Assembly: GCF_964204645.1 (NCBI RefSeq)
Contig: NC_134036.1
Coordinates: 868,001 to 932,000 of the forward strand
DNA: 64,000 nucleotides
Origin: Tubulanus polymorphus
Taxonomy: Eukaryota; Nemertea; Palaeonemertea; Tubulaniformes; Tubulanidae
Direction: 5' to 3'
Shown: piece by piece, positions 36,401-51,006 of the stretch
How positions within the stretch are numbered: the first letter of the stretch is position 1
How the letters are laid out: each line of letters begins with the position of its first letter
Position numbers and translations under genes: made by a program
The notes under the pieces: generated by a model
The model's database searches: none
Seen by the model: only the letters and a program-made list of their open reading frames with translations
Told to the model about the DNA's origin: nothing

Positions 36401-37345
36401 TGAAAATATCGCGCAGAATCTGTTAACAAGCCCCTGAACAGAGTTAACAGAACTTCAACTTTTTTAATAGCTTTAAAATTTCCTTCATTAATTCAGTTTA
36501 TTCTGAAGCGAAACTGGATTCAAAACCACCCAACTTTATCAATTTTTAATCAGTTAAGTTTCATTAAAATTTCTAACCCACTCTTTTTAAAAATAGAAAA
36601 CTATTTTCATCTGAGTCCTTTTAAAAATTTCGCAATTTTATATTTGACCTCTTTTTGCAAAGTAATAAATCAATTTAGGCGAGCGAACAATGAATTTAGT
36701 TACGGAATAAAGATAAACCCTTGACTTACCATATCTCTTATCAGCTAACCGAGTCAGATTATAAAATTTCTGACATTTGTCTTTGACTGTCAGGTCGCTT
36801 ATCAGATAGTTGTAAGGGTTGTCTGAAAAATACAGGCAGATATAATAGCAAGCTTGGGCATAGAACAGTCACCAAACCTGAACCTGAAGTCTGGATTACA
36901 CTCAGTTGTCAGTTAGTTATCAAAATTGCATATTTAATATTATTCTGCCGAGTCTCAGCCTGCCTTGAGTTGAGAATTCTGATCAGGACCTTGCCAAAAG
37001 AAGGTTTAATTTTCGATTTTAAGAACGCAATTGAGAACAACCCACGTATCAGATTCGATCAGCAATAGTTTTTAAGATCGCCAAAAAAATGTTCAATATT
37101 GTACGATACATTTCCGGGTTTCGAACCCGCTTCGACTGACACCGATAGAAAAATTAGCCGCTATTATGGCATCAAAATCACCCTTCCAGTCAGTAACAGA
37201 CCTCGAAACCACCACCAGTGCCTAGCTCTGATAGATATTATTCAGAAATGGCTAATTTCGAAATTTTATGACGATTCGTTCGCAAGTTATAGCACGAAAA
37301 GTGACCAGAATTTAGTGAATTCCTACCTGCTGTCAGAGCCGCCAT
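25252..37345 (-). CDS. ACO1: Cytosolic aconitase / iron regulatory protein 1
   Basis: Twenty coding exons on the minus strand: 37327-37345, 36730-36822, 36231-36399, 35545-35682, 32830-32899, 32250-32436, 31539-31678, 30978-31149, 30704-30804, 30161-30289, 29929-30076, 28973-29193, 28719-28875, 28055-28179, 27622-27726, 27045-27187, 26347-26494, 26140-26262, 25871-26056 and 25252-25362; 2685 bases, 894 residues (vertebrate ACO1 889). The three cluster-binding cysteines are present: C443 (TSCTNTS), C509 and C512 ([13 protein letters not shown]). Active-site segments [35 protein letters not shown] and [13 protein letters not shown] are intact. With its 4Fe-4S cluster the enzyme converts citrate to isocitrate in the cytosol; without it, the family binds iron-responsive elements in mRNAs. 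The long insert typical of IRP2 is absent. The start ATGGCGGC fits a TISU-like context. Introns are crowded with repeats; intron 4 holds a 27-bp minisatellite and intron 3 a 43-bp array copied from an exon edge. Confidence 0.97.
25405..25850. repeat. Minisatellite built on CCCCCTATGACATCATCAAA
   Basis: About six units of 60-75 bases in the last intron of ACO1 share AATCCCCCTATGACATCATC, then a variable GATG...GTAGAC part and CCAGAAAAGATGTCTGCC. The same unit occurs in two introns of the nuclear receptor gene (61630-61880 and 62530-62850). Each unit carries TGACATCA, one base from a CRE. Confidence 0.9.
26598..26823. mobile_element. Two adjoining foldback elements
   Basis: 26598-26691 is a CCCAGTTCCACAG-family foldback (left end GCCCAGTTCCACAG, right end CTGTGAAACTGGGTC). 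It abuts 26692-26823, a GGGGCTGCAG-family foldback with arms GGTTGGTAAAAGATAACCGG and GTTAACTTTAACCAACC. Both are in an ACO1 intron. Confidence 0.8.
27247..27550. mobile_element. Diverged copies of the GATACC...GGTATC element
   Basis: 27247-27416 runs from GATACCAGTTTGTTTCCC to GGAGAAACAAGGTATCA, matching the arms of the composite element at 13378-13966. A second, left-truncated copy follows to about 27545, again ending AGAAACAAGGTATCAT. Intronic in ACO1. Confidence 0.7.
27895..27993. mobile_element. Foldback element, CCCAGTTCCACAG family
   Basis: Ends GGACCCAGTTCCAC and GTGTGGAACTGGATCC are inverted repeats around an AT-rich centre. In an ACO1 intron. Confidence 0.75.
28395..28680. repeat. 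Internally repeated TTAAGTTGTTAGATTGG block
   Basis: Several degenerate copies of TGGTCTTAAGTTGTTAGATTGGTTATAGAGCCAA follow each other. The vocabulary (TCTTAAGTTGTTAGATTGG) matches the centre of the foldback at 37623-37757 read in reverse, so this looks like a tandemly expanded relic of that family. In an ACO1 intron. Confidence 0.6.
29369..29513. mobile_element. Palindromic foldback element with shared core
   Basis: Arms TAAATGAAGAAATCCCACAC and its reverse complement enclose GAAACCACAACGTTTCGGCT then GTTGACTAACAGCCATCAT. Same core as 5730-5869. In an ACO1 intron. Confidence 0.8.
29540..29920. repeat. Degenerate repeat TTATCCAAATGACGACTTA
   Basis: Three to four units of about 90-125 bases contain ATCCAAATGA..ACTTA, GTAAATTGAA, GGGACTCAAAAT and AGAGATGACTTCAGTAATG. 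A related block in the opposite orientation lies at about 12545-12790. In ACO1 intron 11. Confidence 0.75.
30394..30473. repeat. (TAA)n microsatellite
   Basis: About 25 nearly uninterrupted AAT/TAA triplets in an ACO1 intron. Confidence 0.95.
31774..31884. mobile_element. Foldback element, CCCAGTTCCACAG family
   Basis: Ends GGGTCCAGTTCCACAG and CTGTGGAACTGGGTCC are near-perfect inverted repeats; inner arms GAGTTAAGATTTGACTC and its rough complement extend the stem. In an ACO1 intron. Confidence 0.85.
32060..32190. mobile_element. Foldback element, GGGCCCAGTTTCACA family
   Basis: The left end GGGCCCAGTTTCACAAAAAA and right end TTTGTGAAACTGGGCCT are inverted repeats of about 17 bases. A relative is at 46147-46288. 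In an ACO1 intron. Confidence 0.8.
32457..32825. repeat. Tandem duplication of about 185 bp
   Basis: The block starting TAACATCCAATTAAA and ending GTGAGGGATTTTCAGAATAA occurs twice head-to-tail, with few differences. In ACO1 intron 5, between the exons at 32830 and 32436. Confidence 0.9.
33100..33185. repeat. 30-33-bp direct repeat, three copies
   Basis: TTAAAATGTCAATCAATCGG followed by TTTGTAAATA occurs three times in a row with no differences in the core, so it is probably recent. In ACO1 intron 4. Confidence 0.9.
33410..33637. mobile_element. Long-arm foldback element with shared core
   Basis: Arms of about 75 bases (GACGAGAGAAATCCCACAAT ... and its reverse complement ending ATCTCTCTCGTC) surround GACGTTTCGGCTAA and GTTAGCTAACAGTTGTTAGCC. 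The core resembles the foldbacks at 5730 and 29369, but the arms are unrelated except for ATCCCACA. In ACO1 intron 4. Confidence 0.85.
33972..34536. repeat. 27-bp GC-rich minisatellite, about 20 copies
   Basis: The unit GGTTCCACAGCCCGCCCAGT plus GCCCGTC repeats in ACO1 intron 4. As 27 is a multiple of three and the unit lacks stops, frames stay open on both strands (for example STARPVPVG repeated). These ORFs are artefacts. Unit variants (CTCCTTG for CCCGTCG, TCAGTT for TCGGTT) are interspersed, as expected from unequal exchange. Confidence 0.97.
34788..34910. mobile_element. Foldback element, GGGGCTGCAG family
   Basis: Runs from GGGGCTGCACTCGCTGAAAG to CAGTTTTTCAGCAACTGGCC, the two ends being inverted repeats. 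In ACO1 intron 4. Confidence 0.75.
35091..35470. mobile_element. Foldback pair with a nested third element
   Basis: 35091-35173 is a CCCAGTTCCACAG-type foldback. 35174-35470 is a GGGGCTGCAG-type foldback split by an insert at about 35263-35412. The insert has its own inverted ends (GTTCATTTATTACGTACC left, GTACGTAATAAATGAATGAC right). In ACO1 intron 4. Confidence 0.75.
35695..36175. repeat. 43-bp array carrying copies of the ACO1 exon 4 acceptor
   Basis: About 11 units of AACATTAAACAACCACAGCC plus TGGAGCAGCCCTAAAACATG lie immediately upstream (minus-strand sense) of the real exon 4 acceptor at 35682. On the minus strand each unit reads TTTTAG|GGCTGCTCC then GGCTGTGGTTG, against the genuine TTTTTAG|GGGTGTCCC then GGCTGTGGTTG. 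The array is therefore an expansion that started with the first 20 or so bases of the exon and its splice site. Confidence 0.9.
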
Positions 37346-37622
37346 GATGAACTTTGTACAAGTCACGAGCGCCGTTTCATTATCTCGCATTACGATAGAT
37401 GGCGAACTCGTCGCCGTGCATATTTACTGACCGGGCCACGGGAACGGACCTGGATCACCGCATCTGTCCATCTAGTGACCGTGCGGGCCGGACAGTCTTA
37501 AAGCGGTTTAACTGACCAGTCCCACACCAATTTTATTGAATGCATCATTTTCACCGACCAACCATGTTAATTGTGCCAGGCCATCCAGTCTCCAAAAAGC
37601 ACAATGCGCGTCAGCCAGACCA

Positions 37623-37757
37623 GGGGCCGGTTGCATAGTCATGGCTTAGACTTAAGTCTAAGACCAACTTTGTTCTATAGCCAATCTAACAATTTAAGAC
37701 CAGTTTTAAGATTTAAGACCACTTTTGGACTTAAGTCACGACTGTGCAACTGGCCCC
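37623..37757. mobile_element. Foldback element, GGGGCCGGTTGCATAG family
   Basis: The left end GGGGCCGGTTGCATAGTCAT and right end ACTGTGCAACTGGCCCC are inverted repeats. The centre carries several TTTAAGACCA phrases. Upstream of ACO1. Confidence 0.8.
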
Positions 37758-38115
37758 TGGAGTCTATCCCGCTATATATGACCACGACTAACTTCAAATC
37801 AACTGCCAGGAGAAGAGAAAAAACCCCAAAACAGAATGATTTTCTAAATAAATAAAATTTTATTCTTCTATAGAAAGTATATTCAGTAAAATGATACAAA
37901 AATTCGAATCATTTTAAACATTTAGATAAAAATATATCATTTTAACATTAATAAAAAGACACAGACACCAGGACTAGAATTACCAAATTCTTCAGACAGA
38001 CACCGGAACCAGATGTACCCAATTCCCCAGAAACCGGAACCAGATTTACCCAATTCCTCGGACACCGGGACCAGATTTACCCAATTCCTTAAATATGAAC
38101 AACAGAGATATAAGT

Positions 38116-38888
38116 TCAAACACTGCGTCGTGAATGCGCCATTATCTCCATAGTAACGCGAATAAATTTCATAATAATCGGTATAGTTATCGTCACGACG
38201 ATGTACACGTTGTACGGAACCGGGGGCGTTGTACCGAACGGCCACAAATAGACCCCGCGTCGAGTGGCGTCGCGGAGATGATGTAAACCGATCCCGAGCG
38301 ACGACATCCACGGCAGGTTCATCGCAGTACGAGAACTCAACACTAGCGCCACCACTGGTATCGATTTAGAACTATCGAACAGACGACATTTATCGCGAAA
38401 ACGAAAAAACGGGCGCAATAAACCTAACGCTAGCGCCACCACTGGTATCGACGTCGAACTATGAAACGGACGACCTTTCCTGTGGAAACGTCGCATTTTC
38501 TGAAAGACAAAACTGAAAATTAGAAAAACCATGAAAATCTGTTTAGAAGATTTGATGGTTCTTAAATTCGTACCCGCAGGTCGAAAGTTCCGGTCGTGAG
38601 AACGTGATCTAAATCAGGGATAACTCCGAACAATAACGCCAGCATCGCCTCGACGACAATACTCCGACCGTTTAATTCGAAATTCAAATTATTTGCGACG
38701 ACCGCCATCCACGCAAACGCGGATATCAGACCGTGAGTGACTTCATCGATCAACGCCGCTTCGTACGCGTCGCAATGAGACAACAATAACCGGTCGCCTA
38801 GCAACGCGACAATCAACGTAAAACCTACAAACACGAACGTACCAGGAGTTAAAGTCCGTTTCAATATTTCGGTAAAAATAACTCCCAT
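38116..38888 (-). CDS. TMEM267: TMEM267-like membrane protein, copy 1
   Basis: Two exons, 38574-38888 and 38116-38499 (donor CGG|GTACGA, acceptor TTTCAG), give 232 residues. Several hydrophobic segments are visible, including TFVFVGFTLIVALLG and VYIVVTITIPIIM. Family landmarks are DRLLLSH, IPDLDHVL, LPWMSSLGIGLHHLRDATR and WPFGTTPPVPY, matching the HHIRDGIRHG and PFGKTSPLP region of vertebrate TMEM267. The conserved Asp and His residues suggest a membrane enzyme-like fold, but the function is unknown. Compared with copy 2 it has an extra internal stretch of roughly 20 residues: SSTSIPVVALALGLLRPFFR is followed by a second, similar SSKSIPVVALVL. That stretch contains an internal DNA duplication (CTAGCGCCACCACTGGTATC twice). 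Confidence 0.85.
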
Positions 38889-39494
38889 GAGTGACTTGGA
38901 TATGGACCGATAAATACTTTTGGTCGATTAAAATGTATCTGGTAACGTGAAATATGACGCGAGGATGACCAGATTAATGTGCGAACTAACGGCGAGAATG
39001 AACTCAATGGTCAGTGAAGCCAGCCTGTGTAACAGACTGTGCGCTTATCGAACTAAAACATTTTCAACGGTTTTTATAGGTTCATGCGTAGCGACGTGTA
39101 ACAGGCTGTAACCCTGCTATAAATCATAGCGAAATCTTCCGTAATAGGTGTGTAATCCGTAGTGCAGATGTAAAAATCTGTGAGATCCGTTTTTTAATGA
39201 AATGTAACAATCTGCTCTACTGCTGTTACTGTCTGTGATTTGGCTCACTATAACTAAAAAAGTCTGTACGCCTACAATGCGGTGTGTTAATCTTGGAGAA
39301 CCCCTGGCTCCAACACCGTGTCGTTGGTCCATGAAATAATTCCGCGCGACGCAGCGAATTTAGGTCATTTTGTAGACTGCCATTTTGAAAAAAAAACCGA
39401 TTATTTCTGAGACACCGCTGCGCACTAGTCAGCGGAATCAGATGCAGCAACCAGATTTTCCCAACTCCTCAACAATCATTCAGAGATTTTAAGT

Positions 39495-40716
39495 TCAAAC
39501 AATGTCTACACCGCCTCCTCTATTACGTGAATACGCCATTATCTCCATAGTAACGCGAATAAATTTCATAATAATCGGTATAGTTATCGTCACGGCGATG
39601 TACGCGTTGTACGGAACCGGGGGCGTTGTACTGAACGGCCACAAATAGATCCCGCGTCGAGTGGCGTCGCGGAGATGATGTAAACCGATCCCGAGCGACG
39701 ACATCCACGGCAGATTCATCGCAGTACGAGATCTCAACGAGAAATATCTCCGCAATAAACAGAACGCCAGCGCCACCACTGGTATCAACGTCGAACTATG
39801 AAACGGACGACCTTTACCATGAAAACGTCTCATCTTCTGAAATATAAAAATTGAAATTTGAAAAAAAAATGATTATGAAAAGGTGCACCTACATCTACAC
39901 CCCAGTGCGGTGTATGAATCGGTGATGGACTTTGTTAGTACACCGCATAGCAGTGTATTGACGCTATAACTAATTGGTTTATATCTATAATGAAAGATGG
40001 CTGCACTTGTCAAACATAGTCAAATATTAGTAACTAACAATACACCCAGGGTGCGATCTAAGCACTTGTCCGATTGCCCGGGACAAGTATATTCTCATCA
40101 GGGCAAGTAGGTTATCATTATCACTTCTCCCCCGGGCTAGTGCAATTTTATGACACAAAGCTTTTTTCCCACTCGATACAACGGATGATAGTGCCACCAA
40201 TCGGACAGCCTGTGTGGGGCAAGTAGCTTTTGGAGCAAGTGGCTTTCATTCCTTAGATCGCACCCTGTACACCGCACTGCGGTGTAGATGCAATTATTCA
40301 ACACACAGGGGTTGACTTTTAAAAATTATTTCCAGCACTTTCCAGACCAGTAAAACTGTTAGAAGATTTGATGGTTTTCAAATTCGTACCTGCACGTCGA
40401 AAGTTCTGGTCGTGAGAACGTGATCTAAATCAGGGATAACTCCGAACAATAACGCCAGCATCGCCTCGACGACAATACTCCGACCATTAAATTTGAAATT
40501 CAAATTACTTGAGACGACCGCCATCCACGCGAACACGGATATCAGACCGTGAGTGACTTCATCGATCAACGCCGCTTCGTACGCGTCGGCATGAGACAAC
40601 AATAACCGGTCGCCTAGCAACGCGACGATCAACGTCAAACCTACAAACACGAACGTACCAGGAGTTAAAGTCTGTTTCAATATTTCGCTAACCGTTTCTC
40701 CGGTTGAAACGGACAT
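39495..40716 (-). CDS. TMEM267: TMEM267-like membrane protein, copy 2
   Basis: Two exons, 40390-40716 and 39495-39836, give 222 residues. It is about 85-90% alike to copy 1 but starts differently (MSVSTGETVSEILK), lacks the internal duplication, and ends SRNRGGGVDIV. Both copies share exon structure and splice sites, so they arose by tandem duplication. The intron (39837-40389) received a repeat element which itself carries a nested insertion (39890-40330). It is head-to-head with the ARM-TIR-SAM gene (start 41446), about 730 bases away. Confidence 0.85.
39890..40330. mobile_element. ACACCGC-palindrome element with nested insertion
   Basis: The outer element is related to 59690-59935 and carries near-palindromes of the type ACACCGCAGTGCGGTGT. 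It is split at TACACC by a 221-bp element (40047-40267) with perfect 16-bp ends CAGGGTGCGATCTAAG / CTTAGATCGCACCCTG. TACACC is repeated on both sides, and the uninterrupted relative at 59811-59850 shows a single ATACACCGC, so TACACC is a 6-bp target-site duplication. Confidence 0.88.
40047..40267. mobile_element. CAGGG-ended element (copy 2), with target-site duplication
   Basis: 221 bp; perfect 16-bp inverted ends; flanked by TACACC direct repeats. Internal phrases AAGCACTTGTCCGATT and CATCAGGGCAAGTAGGT are shared with 238-473. Non-coding, so it must have been moved by another element's transposase. Confidence 0.85.
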
Positions 40717-41124
40717 TGCTTTTAGAATAACTAAACTTATTATTCTATAAAAATAATGAAATAAGTTTAACCGTCATTTAAGACATAAGTGTGTTCGATT
40801 TTAACTGAACAGTTGTCTTAAAAACGCAGAATTATAATTTTAGTGGTTCGAATTTATTTATTTCATGGACGCGGCCATATTTGATTTATTATCCAGTAGA
40901 GGGCGGCACGAGATGGTGAAATTCAATTCCAATTGCCTATATTGAGTTGGCGGGCCGGACGTAGTGGCGCGCGGTACTGCAGGTACACTGTCGCAGTGCA
41001 CGGCTCCATGCCAACCGTGCGTAAACAAATGAAATGTCAATCAATGGAATCAATGAAAGTGACCGCAATTCACGACATCAGGTAAGAATATTCTAATACA
41101 CTGTTAGTCCCTGTACGGGCGTAG

Positions 41125-41222
41125 TGCTAGGACTGGTCCCTGGGTTGAATTTAACACCAGAATTAATAACGGCACATCTGAAATGAATTAACTAATTCTC
41201 CACTATGGAACCGGGTCCGGTA
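41125..41222. mobile_element. Foldback element, CCCAGTTCCACAG family (diverged)
   Basis: Starts near GGACTGGTCCCTGGGTT and ends TATGGAACCGGGTCC. It lies between the TMEM267-like copy 2 and the ARM-TIR-SAM gene. Confidence 0.5.
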
Positions 41223-41445
41223 CTGTGTGAAACGTGCTCATTGTAACAAAAAGGCAGTGGTGGCTCTGCAATCTTAACACTGCGTATTGAAATACATTTC
41301 ATATTGAGTTCCTAGTTATAACAGGAATATCCGTTTTTCCTTTTTAAAAAATCATAACAAATCACGTTAATTATTTCGCAAAATTTTTTAGATATACATT
41401 TTCGACGACGCATATATCATGATAAAATACCGATAAATCGACAAG

Positions 41446-47210
<5,765 letters not shown>

Positions 47211-47572
47211 CGACATGAAAATTTCAAATCAGTGTCTGAGAACGAGTGAGGGCCCCGGTGATGATGAGAAGACGACTTGATCTCGAAGAAGCCGCGATCC
47301 ACAACACAATAAAAACGAATTTTCAATCTTTTCTTCAAATTTACATCAATTATATCTGTTAAGTTAAATATTCATTCAGATTATGAAATAAACAGTCTAT
47401 TTTTCTTATTGAAAACAAGTTTTTTTAAAGATATTTCACCATTAATGCACTACATGAAATATCAAATCAGTTCCATCAATTCGATGATGTCATAGATTCT
47501 ATATTATCACAATTACGTCATAGTGTGATGGAAACGTCGTAAGTTACAATAGTTACTTTCACAATAGTGATT

Positions 47573-50034
47573 TCAATCAGTTAATTCTAGACCAGCTAAT
47601 GTAGCTAGTTGTTCATCGATTTCATCAGTTTTTCTCTTTTCTTCAGCTGTTCGTTTTCGTAGAGCGACGCGTTCTGCTTCATGCCTCATTTTCTGTTCAT
47701 TTTCTTCACGACGTTGACGCTTGATTTCGGCTTGTTTCAAAATACTTTTCATCGCGTTCATGTGTTCTCGGTCGGTTATCACGTAACTGTGTTTTATCAA
47801 ACCGGCCAGGCTTGAAAAGTCTTTTCGAACTTTTTTCCGCAATTCAGGTGTCGTCACAACCGGTATTACAGAAAAGCAGGCCTCCTCGATTATTGTGACG
47901 AATAGATTTTCACTAGTTAACTTGCTACACATACTGTCCCATGTCTCTTCATCTAGATACAATATTCTGTAGCAAGACCTCTCTACGGCCATACCACGTG
48001 ATCTTTGTATACCGCCGACCGCGGGGAATGAATCGGGGGTGCAGATTTTAACACCTTTCAGTTCCCTTTCTAATCTGTCTTTGTAATCGAGTGCCCGGTC
48101 GCGGGCCCGATCGTCGCATAGTAAACAGAAGTGATAGGTTTCGTAATGTAGCGCTTCGGGAAGTTCAGCTGCGGCTCGGAAATCTTCTGCAAAGAGTAAA
48201 AGAAGGAGGCATGGTTTTTTTTTACATACAAGAGGTTTGATCTCCCATCAAAGAAACTCGTGTCAGGCTGGGTAAATTTTCCAAATCTTTTTAACAAAGG
48301 AACAAGATTTATCCTTATGCCTTAAATAAAATCTGTATTTTTTATCTTAGAATAGGAATTTCGTTTGATTTTCTGATTTGGTGTCCCTTACAAACCCAAC
48401 AGTCCTGTCGGGAGCGAAACAGGGGGTTTGATTTTTAACATGTATGTCTTACCTAGATCTCTTATCGGTTGCGGCTCAGGCTGAAATTATAAAAGGATAT
48501 TTAGATCAACTCAAAAAAGAGATTTCCTCTTATTTCACGGTATCGTGGACAGCTCAGCGCCATCGCAGCAAATGAAATATTTTCGAGCAAAAAAATTTTT
48601 ACACAACATATTCTATTCTAGCTAAGATGCAGTTTGTTTAAAGTGAGTTACCTGCACCGGTTCGGTGGAAACTACTAGATTATTCTGTTTAGCGAACACC
48701 GGGTCGACTGAAACAGAATATTGAAAATGTTGAATTTCAACGGAATTTTTAACAACAAAAAAACAAGTTTTTATCACCACTTTTTACCTTGACCTCTGAT
48801 ATAGTCAGCAATTGTTTTTTCACCAATTTTTTCCAAATTGATGATTAGTTTTTGGTAATTCTTGTTTTTCGGATCTATCACCATCTGCCTCTCCAGAATA
48901 TCAAATAAATCGAACATATTTTTACACTCATCTCGATCTCGAGCGTACAAATTATCGTGGAAAGAATTTTTCAAACGAACAAATCCATCATCATTCAGAT
49001 TCATGTGAATATAATCTCTTAATTCACTACAATGAAATAAAATACAATTTTAGTGTCCATCATATTCAGAATGTTTCTGAAAATTGTATACATGCCAAAA
49101 TAGCTCAGCCATTTCTATACTTACGGATAGGAAATTCCCTGCTCAGTAGCTCCGGTCTAAAAATCATAATGAATTAATGTTACTGTTATGACAAGAATGT
49201 GTGAAATGTCATATTTTAGTTAATTGAGCTTGTTCCCTGATCCTGCAGCCACTGTGAGAAAAAATGATCCAGCCATGTGTCCAGTCACTGAGACAAACTA
49301 ATTGGGCTGGCTTGTGCCATGTGTCCAGTCAATGAGACAAACTAATTGGGCTGGCTTGTGCCCTGTGTCCAGTCACTGAGACAAACTAATTGAGGAGGGT
49401 TGTGCCCTGTGCCCAGTCACTGAGACAAACTAATTGAGCTAGCTTGTGCCCTATGTCCAGTCACTGAGACAAACTAATTGAGGTGGCTTGTGCCCTATGT
49501 CCAGTCACTGAGACAAACTAATTGAGCTGGCTTGTGCCCTGTGTCCAGTGACTGAGACAAACAAATTGAGCTAGCTTGTGCCCTATGTCCACCCACTGAG
49601 ACAAACTAATTGAGCTGGCTTGTGCCCTGTCTGCGTCCAGTCACTGAGACAAACTAATTGCCCTGACCAGTTACGATTTATTTAGCTAATAGTTCGTTCA
49701 GTAAACATTCTATGAGACAATTATTGAGCCGCCTCAAGTCGCGGCTACATCACAAACTACACCTATAACTTTTACCCACCGGTGGGTCAGCCGGTCTCTA
49801 CTTACTTAGTAGATAGAGTAGCCCGTCTACATAACGGCGTAGGCGTCACCGTCCGAGACAAACTGAACAGAGATCTGGTTGAACAGACTTGTCACAAAGT
49901 GAACATATTTCGATAGAAATCATTAATATATATACAATATTGCATGACCTTACCTCATTCAGTGTTTGTGTATCCCGATTATTTAAGGTATATCCAGATG
50001 GAATAACTCTTTGCGCTGCCGGATGATCGGCCAT
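47573..50034 (-). CDS. DED-TIR adaptor-like protein, copy 1
   Basis: Six exons: 49954-50034, 49125-49156, 48788-49026, 48652-48707, 48453-48480 and 47573-48186; 1050 bases, 349 residues. The third exon (residues 38-117) is a helical death-fold domain, best matched by a death-effector domain (MFDLFDILERQMVIDP, LIINLEKIGEKTIADYI). A short Pro/Val-rich linker follows (exons 4-5). Residues 160-285 form a TIR-like domain: YHFCLLCDD (box 1 position), VKICTPDSFPAVGGIQ (BB loop), CYRILYLDEETWDSMCSKL, FSVIPVVTTPEL. Residues 287-345 are a charged helix rich in Arg, Glu and Lys. No Glu in the NADase position is evident, so it is more likely an adaptor, by analogy with MyD88 (death domain plus TIR). The start lies in CAAGATGGCC. 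The gene is tail-to-tail with the ARM-TIR-SAM gene, about 360 bases from its stop codon. Confidence 0.87.
49230..49665. repeat. 44-bp minisatellite in DED-TIR 1 intron 1, about 10 copies
   Basis: The unit GAGACAAACTAATTGAGCTG plus GCTTGTGCCCTGTGTCCAGT plus CACT is 44 bases. The same unit fills intron 1 of copy 3 (about 40 units) and is a single remnant in copy 2 (near 52675). Confidence 0.95.
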
Positions 50035-50110
50035 CTTGTATAGTGGGGATTTCCCTGCTAATGTTTATTGGAATCATGGATAGATGGCGTCTGCATCAAA
50101 AAGGCAACTC
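50035..50110 (-). promoter_or_regulatory. Conserved upstream block of the DED-TIR genes
   Basis: Directly upstream of the start codons the three copies share a block containing CATGGATAGATGGCG (plus-strand reading; near 50077 here, 53065 and 57402 in the others). Conservation outside the coding part suggests promoter function or a recent duplication. Confidence 0.4.
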
Positions 50111-50352
50111 TACGAGTCTAGTTGTGAAGCAGAAACCCGAACGCAGGGTGATTTTAATATAGAACCGGTTTTTATCAATTATCTGTTGAATTAAAAACAT
50201 TTTCAGTTTGCAAAGTGAACAAGTATTATTCGCAAAATACGCAAATGATTTTTAATTGAACAGAATTTTTATGTTTTATCCAAAATACTGGAATTTACAT
50301 ACGACACTCCTTTATTCGCATTCAGTATTCTCTTCCATGTATACAGTTTCAA

Positions 50353-50450
50353 GCTGCGGGTTTTTCTATGAAAAACTGGAGAAATATTTCGAGATGGAAT
50401 TCGTTGATATTCTCAGTTTCATCTCAGTTTTGGATAATCTCAATTTATAA
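50353..50450 (+). pseudogene. Orphan copy of the last ARM-TIR-SAM exon (1)
   Basis: It matches exon 13 of the ARM-TIR-SAM gene (47112-47210) and continues into the copied 3' UTR (GAACGAGTGAGGG against GGACGAGTGAGGG, CTCGAAGAAGCC). One T of the T-run is missing, which would shift the frame, and the acceptor region differs. The frame still reads FFYEKLEKYFEMEFVDILSF to TAA. No upstream exons exist, so it is a duplication remnant. Confidence 0.85.
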
Positions 50451-51006
50451 CATGAGAATCTCAAAATCAGTGTCTGAGGACGAGTGAGGGACTACACCCC
50501 GGTGATAAAGCAGAGACGACTCGATCTCGAAGAAGCCACGACCCACAACACAATAAACACAAATTTTCATTTTTTCATTAATTATCTAAATATTATATAA
50601 ATTATTACATTTATTATATAAATGCAGATTATAAAATAGACATTATTTTTTTCTAATGGAAAACAACCTCATTTTAGAAAATCAGTTTCGTAAAAATCTC
50701 CGCCGGATAAGAATAAGTACAAGTATCATCTGGCCACCTTCGGTTAGCTGAGTTAGTCGACTATAGTCAAACTAAACGAAACCGAATGTCCATTAGTCGG
50801 AACTATATTCCGGAAATAGTTCGAAAATCAAACGCATTCGGTTATCAGTTCGATAAACCGAATTTGGCCATTTGTGTTCAATCAAAAGCACCACGTGAAA
50901 TGTCAAATCAGTTCCATCAATTCGATGATGTCATAGGGTCCATATTATCACAATTTCGTCATATTGTGATGGAAAGGTTATCATCGTTACTTTCACAATA
51001 GTGATT

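Noticed and set aside
25252-37345. IRP2 (IREB2) or mitochondrial aconitase
   Set aside because: The Cys-rich insert of IRP2 is absent, and the sequence follows ACO1 throughout rather than the shorter mitochondrial enzyme.
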